In this document: piece by piece, positions 1-9,745 of the stretch
Layout: the number at the start of each line of letters is the position of its first letter
How positions within the stretch are numbered: position 1 is the stretch's first letter
Made by a program: the position numbers and the translations under genes
The notes under the pieces: generated by a model
Seen by the model: only the letters and a program-made list of their open reading frames with translations
The model's database searches: none
What the model was told of the DNA's origin: nothing
From: Citrobacter youngae ATCC 29220
Lineage (GTDB): Bacteria; Pseudomonadota; Gammaproteobacteria; Enterobacterales; Enterobacteriaceae
Length of the DNA stretch: 64,000 bases
NCBI RefSeq assembly: GCF_000155975.1
Contig: NZ_GG730300.1
Span: 536,159 to 600,158 of the forward strand
Direction: 5' to 3'

Positions 1-594
1 GGAGCATCGCTACCGCCGGACGTAGTCACCGGCGGTATTTTGGGCGTTGCTTTTGCAATTAACTCCGGCGCGGGCGCTGAGACCGCGCTGTTGCTGGGTC
101 TGCCCATCGCCACGTTGGCGCTGATCGTAAAAAATATCTATAACGGGATGTTTATCCCGCTGCTTTGTCATAAAGCCGACGCGTACGCTGAAGTGGGAAA
201 TACCCGCGGTATTGAACGAATGCACTTAATTTCCGGCATTGGGCTTTCGCTGACTTTGGGGATTATTGTCACCGTCTCTTATCTCGCCGGTGTGAATGTG
301 GTGAAAGGTTTTCTCGATGCCATTCCGGAATTTATTAAACATGGTTTAAGCGTTGCCACCGGGATTATTCCGGCGCTTGGTTTCGCCATGCTGGCGCGTC
401 TGTTAATTAATAAAAAGGTTGCCCCTTATTTTTTCCTCGGTTTTGTATTAATGGCCTACCTGAAAATACCGGTCACCGGTATCGCGATTCTCGGCGCGAT
501 TGTCGCCGTGGTGATGGTGAATATGCCGAAAATAAATCAATCTCAGACTGCACCCGCACAAGGAGCGCCTCATGACGATGAAGATGATTTCTGA
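1..594 (+). CDS. gfrC: PTS mannose-family EIIC component, 5'-truncated by window edge (gfrC-like)
   Basis: The reading frame is open from base 1, so the N-terminus lies outside the window; 197 residues are visible. It begins in the conserved mannose-family EIIC stretch DVVTGGILGVAFAI followed by several hydrophobic membrane segments and a short acidic tail ending in DDEDDF. EIIC of this family forms the sugar channel with EIID in the inner membrane. Its end overlaps the next gene by 23 bp, showing translational coupling. With EIID and two SIS-domain proteins next to opgB, the order matches the Salmonella gfrABCDEF operon, whose PTS imports glucoselysine and fructoselysine. The family call is firm; the substrate is taken from gene order. 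Confidence 0.85.
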   Translation, partial: GASLPPDVVTGGILGVAFAINSGAGAETALLLGLPIATLALIVKNIYNGMFIPLLCHKADAYAEVGNTRGIERMHLISGIGLSLTLGIIVTVSYLAGVNVVKGFLDAIPEFIKHGLSVATGIIPALGFAMLARLLINKKVAPYFFLGFVLMAYLKIPVTGIAILGAIVAVVMVNMPKINQSQTAPAQGAPHDDEDDF

Positions 595-1432
595 AGACGA
601 GCGCCAGCAGGCGGAAACCACAGGAGAAGTCACAGGAGAAGTGACCGCGCGCGATCTCCGCCGTGTCTTCTGGCGCTCCTTCATGATGGAGTTTTCCTGG
701 AACTATGAGCGACAGATGAACCTGGCGTTCGCATATACGCTTATTCCGGTACTGAAAAAGCTCTATACCCGCAAAGAAGATTTGGCGCAGGCGCTGAAAC
801 GCCACCTCGCTTTCTTTAATACCACGCCGCATATCGTCACCCTGATCCTTGGGATCACCGTGGCTATGGAGGAGAAAAACAGCCAGCAGAAAGGCATGGA
901 TGCGACATCCATTGATAACGTTAAGGCATCGCTGATGGGGCCGTTGGCGGGAATCGGCGACTCCTTTTTCTGGGGAACGCTGCGCCTGATTGCCACCGGT
1001 ATCGGCACCAGCCTGGCGCTAAAGGGCAATATCCTCGGCCCTATTCTGTTCCTGCTGGTCTTCAATGTGCCGCATATTCTGGTGCGCTGGCTGTTTACCC
1101 GCTGGGGATATGTGCTGGGCACCGGCGTGCTCCAGCGAATACAGCAAAGCGGCATGATGGAGAGCCTGACCTACGGTGCTTCGATCATTGGCCTGATGGT
1201 AGTGGGCGCTATGACGGCGTCGATGATTGATATCACGATCCCTACCACCTTTGGTACGGGGGAGGCGAAAACCCATGTGCAGGACATTATCAACGACATT
1301 ATGCCCTGCCTGTTACCGCTGGTGAGCTTTGCCATCGTTTGCTGGCTGCTGGGCAAGAAGGTTAAGCCATTAACCATTATTGGCGGTATCGCGCTGGTCG
1401 GTATTTTGGGCTCCTGGATTGGTCTTTTTTAA
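572..1432 (+). CDS. gfrD: PTS mannose-family EIID component (gfrD-like)
   Basis: This is a 286-residue EIID of the mannose PTS family. It has the typical N-terminal region (LRRVFWRSFMMEFSWNYERQ, about residues 29-48) and the family signature GPLAGIGDSFFWGT at about 123-136, followed by C-terminal membrane segments. EIID works with EIIC as the membrane translocator while EIIA/EIIB, here outside the window, pass on the phosphate. The ATG at 572 is preceded by AAGGAG at proper distance and lies inside the end of the EIIC gene. The N-terminal tail carries a small duplication, TGEVTGEV (17-24), not needed for the fold. Confidence 0.9.
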   Translation: MTMKMISEDERQQAETTGEVTGEVTARDLRRVFWRSFMMEFSWNYERQMNLAFAYTLIPVLKKLYTRKEDLAQALKRHLAFFNTTPHIVTLILGITVAMEEKNSQQKGMDATSIDNVKASLMGPLAGIGDSFFWGTLRLIATGIGTSLALKGNILGPILFLLVFNVPHILVRWLFTRWGYVLGTGVLQRIQQSGMMESLTYGASIIGLMVVGAMTASMIDITIPTTFGTGEAKTHVQDIINDIMPCLLPLVSFAIVCWLLGKKVKPLTIIGGIALVGILGSWIGLF

Positions 1433-1441
1433 GAGGAAAAA

Positions 1442-2506
1442 ATGATGTCACCAACCATGCTGACGTATATCAATGAAGAGTCTGCAACGCTGGCCCGCAT
1501 CCTGCGTGAATACCGTCAAACGCTGGCCGATATTTCCGACTTTGCACACCACCGCAAAATAGAACGGATCACGATACTGGCGACCGGGTCGTCATTAAAT
1601 GCGGCATATTGCGCCCGTTATTTTTTCGAAAAGTTCGCGATAAATATCGATATTAAAGAGCCGTACACCTTTACCCATTATGAATATCTCGACCCGCAGG
1701 TTGACATGGTGATCGCGATTTCACAAAGCGGTAAAAGCGCCTCCACGCTGGATGCCATGCGCAAAGTGCAGGCGCAGGGGATTCCGGTTTTTGCACTGAC
1801 TTCCGATCGGCAGAGCCCCGTTGGGCTGGCCTGCGACTATCCGCTGGATATTCTGACCGGCATCGAGAAGGTTGGATTTGTGACCCGTGGATTCAGCGCC
1901 ACCGTGCTCAATTTACTGCTGATCGCGCTGCTGCTGGCCCGCCAGCAGCAGCGCCTGGATGAGCGCGAAATGGCGGATTATCTGGCGCAGCTTGAGCGCC
2001 TCGCGGTGGGGATTCCTGACGCGATCGCGCGTACTGAAACATTTATCCATACGCATCAAACCGTATTGCAGCAGGGAAAACGGTTTGTCGCCATCGGCTA
2101 TGGCGCGCTGGTGGGGGTGGCAAAAGAGTTTGAAACCAAGTTCACCGAGACGGTGCGTGTGCCGTCTGCCGGATTTGAGCTTGAGGCGTACATGCATGGG
2201 CCTTATCTGGAGGCCAATGCGGAGCACGTGATGTTCTTCTTTGACGACGCTGGCGACGAGCGCTCCGGGGCTCTGCGTGACTATATGTCATCGGCGGTGG
2301 AGCGTGCCTTTAGGGTGACGCTGGCGGCACAGGCGCAGGATGAAAATACACTGGCTCTTGGCGTGAATGTGGATCATTTTTTATCGCCGCTGTTACTCAT
2401 TGTGCCGGTACAACTGCTGGCTTTCCATATTGCATCGCTGAAAGGCATCGACCTTTCTGTGCGTATTTTTGACGATTTCGATCGCGTATTAAAAAGTAAA
2501 ATCTAA
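1442..2506 (+). CDS. gfrE: SIS-domain sugar-amine-6-phosphate deglycase (glucoselysine-6-P type, gfrE-like)
   Basis: The 354-residue protein has two sugar-isomerase (SIS) domains. The first shows TGSS at 48-51 and the phosphosugar-binding SQSGKSAST at 94-102; the second spans roughly 200-330. It resembles the isomerase half of glucosamine-6-phosphate synthase without the glutaminase half. In the Salmonella gfr operon the gene in this place cleaves glucoselysine 6-phosphate to glucose 6-phosphate and lysine, so that assignment follows position and family. The start ATG has AAGAGG just upstream, 9 bp after the EIID stop. Other ketosamine phosphates cannot be excluded as substrate. Confidence 0.82.
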   Translation: MMSPTMLTYINEESATLARILREYRQTLADISDFAHHRKIERITILATGSSLNAAYCARYFFEKFAINIDIKEPYTFTHYEYLDPQVDMVIAISQSGKSASTLDAMRKVQAQGIPVFALTSDRQSPVGLACDYPLDILTGIEKVGFVTRGFSATVLNLLLIALLLARQQQRLDEREMADYLAQLERLAVGIPDAIARTETFIHTHQTVLQQGKRFVAIGYGALVGVAKEFETKFTETVRVPSAGFELEAYMHGPYLEANAEHVMFFFDDAGDERSGALRDYMSSAVERAFRVTLAAQAQDENTLALGVNVDHFLSPLLLIVPVQLLAFHIASLKGIDLSVRIFDDFDRVLKSKI

Positions 2507-2524
2507 TTTATCAGGAGAGAAAAT

Positions 2525-3535
2525 ATGTTGGGTTTTAATCAGGACGAGTACCTGACGAGTGCTCGTGAGATAGTCGCTGCGCGCCAAAAAGCGGAACAGG
2601 TGGCGGATGATATTCATCAGTCGGGCTTCAGTTCTTTATTTTTTGCCTCCGTTGGGGGCTCATTAGCGCCCATGATGGCCATTAATGAATTCGCCAAAGA
2701 ATTAACCGGGTTGCCGGTTTATATCGAACAGGCGGCAGAATTAATTCATAAAGGTAATAAACGGCTAAATAAAGATTCGGTGGTGGTGACGCTATCGAAA
2801 TCAGGCGATACCAAAGAGTCGGTCGCGATCGCCGAGTGGTGTAAAGCGCAGGGCATGCGCGTGGTGGCCATTACCAAAAACGCCGACTCGCCGCTGGCGC
2901 AGGCGGCAACCTGGCATATTCCGATGCGCCACAAAAACGGCGTGGAATATGAGTATATGCTGCTGTATTGGCTGTTCTTCCGCGTTCTCTCTCGTCATGG
3001 CGACTTTGCGGATTACGCGCGGTTTGCCAGCCAGCTGGAGACATTGCCTGAGCACCTGCTGCAGGCGAAGCAGATCTTTGATCCGCAGGCGGACCAGATC
3101 GCCCGTCGTTTCCATTGCAGCGACTATATGATGTGGGTCGGCGGAGCAGAGATGTGGGGCGAGGTCTATCTGTTCTCGATGTGTATTCTGGAAGAGATGC
3201 AGTGGAAACGTACCCGGCCTGTAAGCTCCGCGGAGTTCTTTCACGGCGCGCTGGAACTGCTGGAGAAAGAGGTACCGCTGCTGCTGGTGAAAGGGGAGGG
3301 CAAATGTCGGGCGCTCGATGAACGCGTGGAGCGTTTTGCCGCGCAGATCACCGATAATCTGGTGGTGATCGATCCGGCACAGTACCCGATGCCGGGCATA
3401 GACGACGCTTTCCGCTGGATAATGGCGCCTTGCCTGGTCTCGACGCTGCTGGTGGATCGCCTTGCGGCGCACTTTGAGCACTATACGGGCCATAGCCTGG
3501 ACATCCGCCGTTATTACCGCCAGTTTGAGTACTAA
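2525..3535 (+). CDS. gfrF: Fructoselysine-6-phosphate deglycase (FrlB/GfrF family)
   Basis: This 336-residue SIS-domain protein resembles FrlB and GfrF, which split fructoselysine 6-phosphate into glucose 6-phosphate and lysine in the cytoplasm. The SIS landmarks are VGGS at 43-46 and SKSGDTKES at 91-99. E224 and H240 (in ILEE and EFFH) stand where FraB/FrlB-type deglycases have their catalytic Glu/His pair, which supports activity. The ATG at 2525 follows a good AGGAGAG site 18 bp after gfrE. It is the last gene of the operon; a strong hairpin with a T-run follows directly. The exact amino-acid moiety of the substrate is inferred. Confidence 0.87.
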   Translation: MLGFNQDEYLTSAREIVAARQKAEQVADDIHQSGFSSLFFASVGGSLAPMMAINEFAKELTGLPVYIEQAAELIHKGNKRLNKDSVVVTLSKSGDTKESVAIAEWCKAQGMRVVAITKNADSPLAQAATWHIPMRHKNGVEYEYMLLYWLFFRVLSRHGDFADYARFASQLETLPEHLLQAKQIFDPQADQIARRFHCSDYMMWVGGAEMWGEVYLFSMCILEEMQWKRTRPVSSAEFFHGALELLEKEVPLLLVKGEGKCRALDERVERFAAQITDNLVVIDPAQYPMPGIDDAFRWIMAPCLVSTLLVDRLAAHFEHYTGHSLDIRRYYRQFEY

Positions 3536-3540
3536 CAGAA

Positions 3541-3564
3541 AAGGGAGCGATGCTCCCTTTTTTT
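3541..3564. terminator. Bidirectional terminator between gfrF and opgB
   Basis: A perfect 8-bp stem AAGGGAGC/GCTCCCTT with a 3-nt loop is followed by a T-run on the plus strand, and the A-rich left flank serves the minus strand. It sits between two convergent genes and overlaps the opgB stop codon. Confidence 0.85.
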
Positions 3565-5854
3565 ACCCCTGGGCATCCACCACTTTGATTTCCACCATTC
3601 CGATCCCCAGCTTCCGCGGCGAGTGGCCGAGAATATTGCCCTCGTTGGTGGCGACCGGATCGGGTGGGACAATCACCAGCGTATTGGCATCAGCCGGATT
3701 TTCAAAATGTAAGGTAGTGGTGCTGACATCATGGCTTAGCACCAGCGTCTGTTCCTCATTGCCAACGCGAACGGGTATCGGACGATTGGCGTTATCGCCA
3801 TAGGCTTTGGCGGTGATGACCAGATCGAATTTTTTCGGCAATGGCGCTTTATATTCGATTTTTACCTCTTCACTGAGCTGCGCATTGGACCAGCGCCCCC
3901 AGGATTCAGGGCGTGAAATACCGCTAAACTGTTTGACCTCTTCCGGCGCGCCCGCCACGTTGAAGACGAAGCTATCGGCCTTGTAGCGAATGTCGTTATC
4001 GACAATTTTCAGCGTATCGACGTTACCTTTGTAGCGCTCCATGTCGATCACCGTGTCTTTAAATACGGTTTTGCTTTTCCATTTGGCTTTGTCGACGTGC
4101 TGCACGATTTGCTGCCCGCCCAGCTGTCCCTGAGAGACGCACCAGTCGGTGGAAAGCGCTAACGCTGGCGCCCACAGCTGCGCCATTTTGTAACAGCGAT
4201 CGACCCAGACAAAGTTATCGCGCGGCGCGAAATCCGCCAGCTGGAAGCGCAGCGGGGCCGAGTATTCGCTTTCCGGCAGCGGCTCGACGCGTTTGTCCGA
4301 TACGCGCAGCAGCAGCGGTAGACGGAAATGGCTGCCGGAGAACGCGATCATGTTTTTGTCCTGGTCAATGGTGAACTCTTTCATCTCTTTCGGGAAATTC
4401 CACAGGCGGATGATATCGGGCTTCCACGCCAGCATTTTTTCTTTGATGTTGAGAAACACTTCCGACACGGATTCGCTCGACAGGCTGCTGCGGCCAAGAC
4501 CAATAAAGTTATCGCCACCCAGAATATCCAGTACCGTTGCCCCGTTATCCATGGTGTTACGTTTCACCGCCAGCGTTTCCTGCTGCGGCTGGTCGCCGCG
4601 CAGCACAAAGAACAGGTTGTTGCGATCCTGCTTGTTGAGATACTTCCATGCGGTGTTATTCATCGCCAGATGATCGGAAGAAACCACGATCACGGTATCT
4701 TTAAACCACGGCGATGCTTTGATTTTATTGATAAATTCTGCGATGTTTTCCTGACTACAGCTAACGGCGCTAAAGGACTGATTAGCCTTCCCGTCGATAT
4801 CATAACGTTTACGGTTACAGCTACGTGAGATAAAGCCATCCGGATGATGGGTATCCACGGTCAGGGTAAACAGCGAAAAACGCTGGCCCGAGCGCGAAAG
4901 CGCTTCAAATTTTTTCCACGCTTCATCCAGCACGGTATCGTCGTAGAAGCCCCAGTCATTACGGTAAGCCGGGTCTGCAACCACGCTTTTTAACTCTTCC
5001 GCGCCGTACAGATGATCAAACCCGTGAGATTTCAGGAACACATCTTTGCCGGCAAAGCGCAGGTTGGCTCCCTGCACAAAGTAGTTTTGGTAGCCGGAGT
5101 TTTTCAGGATATCGCCCAGGCAGATATTATTGGGGAAGAAGCTGGAAACCGATGCCGAGGCGTTGCCCTCAAATGGCGCAAACAGCGGAATGCCGCATTG
5201 TGAAGCGACCATGCCGGCGATGGTGTAATCCGTCCCCGGTAGCTGCATGGTGTTGCTGAAATCCATGCCTTCGTTTTTCAACGCGCCGAGTTCCGGGGTC
5301 AGATCCGGGAATGCGTCGTTGTTAAAATAGGTACGCTCAAGGCTTTCGCCGTAGATATAAACCAGGTTCAGCTTCGGGTTAGGGATGGTTTTCGACGGCT
5401 CTTTATAATAGGTCGAGAAATCCGGATCGCCATCGCGCGACTGAGACTTAACCAGTTCGGTTATCTGGTGAAACGCCGGGCTGGCGTCAACGGAGGCCAG
5501 CGCCAGCAGCAGGGCCAACAGGCTGTAACCCACGTGATGCGGATGATGGCGACGGCGGCGAAGGATCCAGCCGAGGGCGACGAAGACGGTCGTCAGCGCC
5601 AGCGCAATACCGACGCCGGGCAGAATATATTTCCCGATACCTGCGCCGGTCAGGCTGTTGGTCAGAGTGTAAAGCACCGCGTCGTTGATGCCGTCGCCGG
5701 TGAAATAGTCACTGGCATACAGCGTGATATTCAAGACAATAAAAATCCCCAGCACCGTTAACGTGGCGGCAAACCACCAGGTATTGCGGCCCGCCTTCCA
5801 GGCGTAAATCAGCACTGAAGCGAGAAACAGAGTGATGGAGATTAATTCTGACAA
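3563..5854 (-). CDS. opgB: Phosphoglycerol transferase I
   Basis: The 763-residue length equals E. coli OpgB (MdoB). The enzyme moves phosphoglycerol groups from phosphatidylglycerol to osmoregulated periplasmic glucans. The N-terminal 125 residues hold about four membrane segments; the rest is a periplasmic sulfatase/alkaline-phosphatase-fold domain with the nucleophile region [11 protein letters not shown] (about 167-177), [11 protein letters not shown] and the metal-binding SSDHLAMN. Translation must start at a TTG codon (5852-5854), as in E. coli, since no upstream ATG fits. It is a single-gene unit convergent with the gfr operon. Confidence 0.96.
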   Translation of the reverse strand: MSELISITLFLASVLIYAWKAGRNTWWFAATLTVLGIFIVLNITLYASDYFTGDGINDAVLYTLTNSLTGAGIGKYILPGVGIALALTTVFVALGWILRRRRHHPHHVGYSLLALLLALASVDASPAFHQITELVKSQSRDGDPDFSTYYKEPSKTIPNPKLNLVYIYGESLERTYFNNDAFPDLTPELGALKNEGMDFSNTMQLPGTDYTIAGMVASQCGIPLFAPFEGNASASVSSFFPNNICLGDILKNSGYQNYFVQGANLRFAGKDVFLKSHGFDHLYGAEELKSVVADPAYRNDWGFYDDTVLDEAWKKFEALSRSGQRFSLFTLTVDTHHPDGFISRSCNRKRYDIDGKANQSFSAVSCSQENIAEFINKIKASPWFKDTVIVVSSDHLAMNNTAWKYLNKQDRNNLFFVLRGDQPQQETLAVKRNTMDNGATVLDILGGDNFIGLGRSSLSSESVSEVFLNIKEKMLAWKPDIIRLWNFPKEMKEFTIDQDKNMIAFSGSHFRLPLLLRVSDKRVEPLPESEYSAPLRFQLADFAPRDNFVWVDRCYKMAQLWAPALALSTDWCVSQGQLGGQQIVQHVDKAKWKSKTVFKDTVIDMERYKGNVDTLKIVDNDIRYKADSFVFNVAGAPEEVKQFSGISRPESWGRWSNAQLSEEVKIEYKAPLPKKFDLVITAKAYGDNANRPIPVRVGNEEQTLVLSHDVSTTTLHFENPADANTLVIVPPDPVATNEGNILGHSPRKLGIGMVEIKVVDAQG

Positions 5855-6052
5855 CGGTCGATCCTCAGTAAACCGGGCAAACGCCAGGCGGGTTAATTAT
5901 TGGGGAAAGCACAATGTAATAGCGATGTTATATTGCTGCAATTGTAGTGACATTAAATTGCGTTGTTATTCAGAATTGGTTTAGATATGCGTGTTTTTTG
6001 CAGGGGATTTACTGGTTATTTGATGTGTGAATGTAATGGGGTAAACACATTG

Positions 6053-6077
6053 ATGCCGCGCAGGTTCCGCGCGGCAT
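6053..6077 (-). terminator. Hairpin downstream of yjjA
   Basis: A perfect 9-bp inverted repeat ATGCCGCGC/GCGCGGCAT with a 7-nt loop lies 9 bp past the yjjA stop. On the minus strand it is followed by only a mildly T-rich stretch, so it is a possible but not classic terminator. Confidence 0.5.
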
Positions 6078-6085
6078 ATCGAGCG

Positions 6086-6577
6086 TCAGGAAATGAAGTT
6101 CATACCCTGTTTTAACACCAGATCGCAGGCCTTGGTTTTTACCTGCTTCGCCAGCGAGCTGTTGCCAATCGTGTTCAGGTCCAGCTGTTTGCCATCTTTG
6201 GCGTTGAGCAGCCCCTGAATACCATCCATATAGTTGGTGTCTTGTTTCTGCTCCGGCGCGCTCAGGCCCAGTTTATCCAGCACCTGGTTTTTGACGTTTT
6301 GCGCGTCGGTGACCGAGGCCAGTTTCTGTTTCGCGCAATATTCCAGGATCCCGGCGGCGTTATTCATGCTGCTGGAGGTCAGCGACTGATTGCTGCCATT
6401 CAGCAGGCTGGTCAGGGAAGAGAGCGACGAGCTACCCTGCGAGCCGGAGCTTTGTTTACTCAGTTCGCTGGCCGCGCTGGAGAGCGAATCCTGCCAGGAG
6501 GCGGCGAAAACGCTGGTAGAGATGAGCGTGCTGGCGGCAAGCGCGCAGCACAGCAGACGTTGGGTTGTTTTCATCAT
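6086..6577 (-). CDS. yjjA: YjjA, DUF2501 periplasmic protein of unknown function
   Basis: The 163-residue protein starts with a clear signal peptide (MMKTTQRLLCCALAAS, cleavage likely after SVFA near residue 25), so it is exported to the periplasm. The mature part is rich in Ser and Gln at first (about 30-75) and contains two or three Cys that could form a disulfide. It matches the enterobacterial DUF2501/YjjA family, whose function is not known. Two adjacent ATG codons can serve as start. It lies downstream of dnaC on the same strand, 69 bp away, as in E. coli. Confidence 0.9.
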   Translation of the reverse strand: MMKTTQRLLCCALAASTLISTSVFAASWQDSLSSAASELSKQSSGSQGSSSLSSLTSLLNGSNQSLTSSSMNNAAGILEYCAKQKLASVTDAQNVKNQVLDKLGLSAPEQKQDTNYMDGIQGLLNAKDGKQLDLNTIGNSSLAKQVKTKACDLVLKQGMNFIS

Positions 6578-6646
6578 TATATGTAACTCGTGTTATGCCT
6601 TTTCAGCGCAGTATAGCGCTGGCGGTCTTAAGAGTGTTCCTAATGC

Positions 6647-7384
6647 TTAGTACTCTTTACCTGTTACCCGACTACGGTAGCTGTCCCAGTTAAAAATCAC
6701 CCACAGGCTGTTGCCAAGACGCATACGGTCCATTACCCGTTCGCCCAGCAGTTTGTTCATTTCATCCATGTTGCTGTTGGTTAACATACCGGTCGGGCGT
6801 TTTGACGACGAGCGGCGATCGACGATCTGATTGATGATCACTTTTTCATAACGCGATTCGGTCTGCATGCCGATCTCGTCGATCACCAGCAGATCCACGT
6901 TACTCAGATCGTTGAGCAGCTGTTCTTCGCTGGTTTCACGGTTACTGAAGGTTTCTTTCATCGCCGACATAATATCAGCCACGGTAATGATCAGCACCGA
7001 CTTGCCGCGCAGCAGCAGTTCGTTGCAGATGGCGGCGGCCAGATGGTTTTTGCCGGTGCCGGGCTTGCCCGAGAAAATAAAGCTGGCGATGTTGCCGTCA
7101 AACTCATCAACGTACTGGCGGGCTTTGCTCAGGGCGTTCATCTGACCTTCGCACTCCACCCGATAGTTATCGAAAGAACAGTTTTGGTGCAGCGGACGGA
7201 TGCCGGAGCGGTTGAAGGTGCGCTGCATTTTCATGGCCCGGTTTTCACGGGCCAGCGCTGCGGCGCGAATTTCACCTTGCTCTTTTTGCCATGCCAGCAG
7301 CTCTTCGCCCGTTTTAAAGGCTGGCTCGACATGAGGCGGCATCATTTTTTGCAGACGTTTCATCAGATCGCCAACGTTTTTCAT
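6647..7384 (-). CDS. dnaC: DNA replication protein DnaC (helicase loader)
   Basis: DnaC binds the DnaB hexamer, opens it and loads it on single-stranded DNA at oriC and at restart sites. The 245 residues equal the E. coli length. The N-terminal 50 residues form the DnaB-binding part; the AAA+ ATPase core shows Walker A GKPGTGKN (106-113), Walker B LLVIDE (165-170) and the arginine-finger region DRMR around 219-222. The ATG lies 2 bp after the dnaT stop, so dnaT-dnaC form one coupled primosome operon. Confidence 0.97.
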   Translation of the reverse strand: MKNVGDLMKRLQKMMPPHVEPAFKTGEELLAWQKEQGEIRAAALARENRAMKMQRTFNRSGIRPLHQNCSFDNYRVECEGQMNALSKARQYVDEFDGNIASFIFSGKPGTGKNHLAAAICNELLLRGKSVLIITVADIMSAMKETFSNRETSEEQLLNDLSNVDLLVIDEIGMQTESRYEKVIINQIVDRRSSSKRPTGMLTNSNMDEMNKLLGERVMDRMRLGNSLWVIFNWDSYRSRVTGKEY

Positions 7385-7386
7385 CG

Positions 7387-7926
7387 TTATCCTCGAAAAC
7401 CTGGTGGAATATGGCTGTCAGGTTCGCTGACACTGTTCACATCGCGCTTGGGCATTCCGCCATTGCTGGCCCGGCCAATCTGGATGCTGCGCGCCAGTTT
7501 TTGCTGCCACTGAATATGGTGAAAGACTTTGCCTTCGGCCTGCCAGTAAGCGACGAATGAGGCCAGTTCTTCAGCGGTGACCGGTTCTCTTAACGCCACG
7601 CCCCACAGGGCGGCCTGGCGCTGAAAGTCGGCATCGGGCTGCCAGTCAGCGTACATGGCAAATTTTCCCATTGGCACCGCGACGGGGGCCGCTTGCGGCT
7701 CTTCATAAAATTGCGCATCCAACGTTACATCGCTTCCCGGACGTGACAGCTTCTCTTCAAGCGCCAACAACTGAGCCAGTCTTGCAGGCGTCAGCGCGTA
7801 AAACGCTGGCGCATTGTTGGCGAAGACCGCTACGGCGCCACCCGCGGACTTTGCCAGTACCGCGTGGTGATCGTGTAGTAAGGCGTCAATGCTGATGACG
7901 TCCGGCGTCAAAATTTTGCAGGGCAT
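7387..7926 (-). CDS. dnaT: Primosomal protein DnaT
   Basis: DnaT (primosomal protein i) joins PriA/PriB at stalled forks and helps DnaC deliver DnaB. Starting at the ATG at 7924-7926 gives 179 residues, the E. coli length, with N-terminus [10 protein letters not shown] matching the family from LTPDV onward, and a GAG ribosome-binding sequence 7 nt upstream. A TTG four codons earlier is also open but has no better site. The N-terminal half (about 1-88) mediates oligomers; the C-terminal half ([14 protein letters not shown] to [12 protein letters not shown]) binds ssDNA. Sequence drift at the N-terminus is normal for this gene. Confidence 0.95.
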   Translation of the reverse strand: MPCKILTPDVISIDALLHDHHAVLAKSAGGAVAVFANNAPAFYALTPARLAQLLALEEKLSRPGSDVTLDAQFYEEPQAAPVAVPMGKFAMYADWQPDADFQRQAALWGVALREPVTAEELASFVAYWQAEGKVFHHIQWQQKLARSIQIGRASNGGMPKRDVNSVSEPDSHIPPGFRG

Positions 7927-8004
7927 AATGTTTCTCAATACTGAACAACAACCGAGAAGGGGACTGCTTTTATAGTAACACAGAGAAGAAGGAGAGCAGC
8001 AGAT

Positions 8005-8024
8005 GAGGGGGGCGATTCCCCCTC
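8005..8024. terminator. GC-rich hairpin downstream of yjjB
   Basis: A 7-bp stem GAGGGGG/CCCCCTC with a 6-nt loop lies 25 bp past the yjjB stop, in the gap before dnaT. There is no T-run on the minus strand, so read-through into dnaTC is possible; it may only stabilise the yjjPB message. Confidence 0.4.
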
Positions 8025-8049
8025 TGCGCAGCGCTAAGAAAGCGTGTCG

Positions 8050-8523
8050 CTAAACGCGCGGGCGTTTGCGATACAGCCATAATCCCGGTACGGAAAGCCC
8101 GATAGAGAGCGCGCCGACAATCGATGAGGCCTTGAGGAAATTGGTCAACAGGGTGATCATCAGCGCTTCGCTGTAGCCAAAATGGCCGATTTTTACCGCC
8201 GAAATCATGGCGGTGTAGGCGGAGATCCCTGGGAACATAGGGATCACCGCCGCAACGGTGAAAACTTTCGGATGCGCCAGATACCAGCGCGACCACTGGA
8301 TCCCAATGCAGCCGACCAGCAGCGACGCCATAAACGTTGACCATTCGATGTTAAACCCTGCGCTCATCATCACCATTCGTGAACCGTGGCCCAGCGCGCC
8401 GAGCAACGCACACCAGGGAAGCGCGCGATGCGGGACGTTAAATACCATGGCAAAGCCTAGAGCCGGAATCGCCGACAGGATCATGTCCTGCATTAACGCC
8501 AGAATAAAATCGATCACGCCCAT
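8050..8523 (-). CDS. yjjB: YjjB, small subunit of the YjjPB (ThrE-like) exporter
   Basis: The 157-residue inner-membrane protein has about five hydrophobic segments and carries family sequences such as [20 protein letters not shown]. It corresponds to the C-terminal half of ThrE-type exporters; YjjP supplies the other half. In E. coli YjjPB has been reported to export succinate. The ATG at 8521-8523 gives the same length as E. coli YjjB and overlaps the end of yjjP by 10 bp, so the two are translationally coupled. A further in-frame ATG five codons upstream would lengthen the overlap and is less likely. Confidence 0.92.
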   Translation of the reverse strand: MGVIDFILALMQDMILSAIPALGFAMVFNVPHRALPWCALLGALGHGSRMVMMSAGFNIEWSTFMASLLVGCIGIQWSRWYLAHPKVFTVAAVIPMFPGISAYTAMISAVKIGHFGYSEALMITLLTNFLKASSIVGALSIGLSVPGLWLYRKRPRV

Positions 8524-9290
8524 CCGCGCAGCCCCCATAAGGTCATCGATACGACCACGCCAATGCAGGTCGCCAACGTCAGCAGGCTGGCGATAGCCCA
8601 GCGAGCCAGCCCGGTATTGATGTGTCCCTTAAACATATCCGCGACAGAGTTGATCAACGGAAAACCCGGAACCAGCAGCAGCACGCTGGCCGCCATGGCG
8701 ATGGTTGGGGTGTGATGAAAGGTTGGCAGCGTAAGCAGCAGGCCAGATATCGTGGTCGCCACAAAGGCGGTGATACAAAAGTTGATTTGCGGGTGCAAAT
8801 GCCGGGACGCCAGGATCTGGCGGATGTACATCGCGACCATGCTGGCGAAAAAGGTGATCGTCGCGCCATCCCATCCGCCGTTATTGAGTTTACAAAAGCA
8901 GGCGCAGGACAAACCGACCATCAATGCGACCAGCCATCGTGGATAGCGTAGCGGCTTAATCTGGCTAAAACGCTTCTCAACGCCTTTTATATCCAGCAGC
9001 TTGTGTTCCGCCAAAATAACGATGTGCTGCACTTCCGTCACGACGTGCATGTTAATGCCGCGATCCTGATTTTTTCGCGTCGACGTCAGGCATTGCCCAT
9101 CTTTAATGGTGGTAAGGACAATAGCGTTGGAGGATATGGCGCTTTCTACGCTATCCATACCAAGCGCCAGGCCGAGGCGAGTGGATAGTTCGTCAACCAG
9201 AGCGCTTTCTGCTCCATGCTGGAGTAAAAAAAGCCCGCACTGTATACATAACCGTGTAACCGTTCGCTGTGACGACTGCTCTGTTTGCAT
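8514..9290 (-). CDS. yjjP: YjjP, large subunit of the YjjPB (ThrE-like) exporter
   Basis: From the ATG at 9288-9290 the product has 258 residues and begins [19 protein letters not shown], matching E. coli YjjP (256). The first 110 residues form the cytoplasmic domain typical of ThrE/YjjP proteins ([16 protein letters not shown]); about five membrane segments follow, ending LWGLRGWA. It pairs with YjjB as a proposed dicarboxylate exporter. An alternative ATG at 9321-9323, eleven codons upstream, has a better ribosome-binding sequence (AGAAGG), and the frame stays open further up, so the true N-terminus is not certain. Confidence 0.9.
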   Translation of the reverse strand: MQTEQSSQRTVTRLCIQCGLFLLQHGAESALVDELSTRLGLALGMDSVESAISSNAIVLTTIKDGQCLTSTRKNQDRGINMHVVTEVQHIVILAEHKLLDIKGVEKRFSQIKPLRYPRWLVALMVGLSCACFCKLNNGGWDGATITFFASMVAMYIRQILASRHLHPQINFCITAFVATTISGLLLTLPTFHHTPTIAMAASVLLLVPGFPLINSVADMFKGHINTGLARWAIASLLTLATCIGVVVSMTLWGLRGWA

Positions 9291-9745
9291 AGCTCGCTCT
9301 GACTGAAAAGGATCTCTTTGCATGATGAATGCCTTCTTTTTATCATGAAGCACGCGCCGGTTAGCTCTGGCAAGATCAATTTTTGCGTCGAAAAAGACCC
9401 AGCCGTACCGGGGCGGCGCTGAACACCTTTGCGCCTTATCAAAGAAGACATCGTTGATTGAAATGCCCTGTTTTTTTACCCTGATGGCAAATACGTTAGC
9501 CATGCTAATAATCAATTGTAGTTCTTTTAATTGTACAGGTAATGTATTTATGCGTAATTGTGTAATAATGGTTTAATAGTTTAGCGCTATTTGGATTGTA
9601 GCGTTAATACGTTCGTTAAATGAAAACCAAGGATAAACAATTCACCCAGTCTATTATTCAGGGCGCTTTCCTGTTAATTAACTTTGTTAATTTATCCGGG
9701 CGTTTTGAATAAGTTCGATTCTGGACTGGTGAGTGTGGAGGGGAT
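9291..9745. promoter_or_regulatory. AT-rich divergent control region of yjjPB and yjjQ-bglJ
   Basis: About 450 bp without a convincing gene separates the divergent yjjP and yjjQ. Its right half (about 9490-9720) is markedly A+T-rich. In E. coli the matching region is silenced by H-NS and opened by LeuO; the base composition here fits, but I cannot identify single binding sites. Short open frames inside it lack ribosome-binding sites and family resemblance. Confidence 0.55.
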
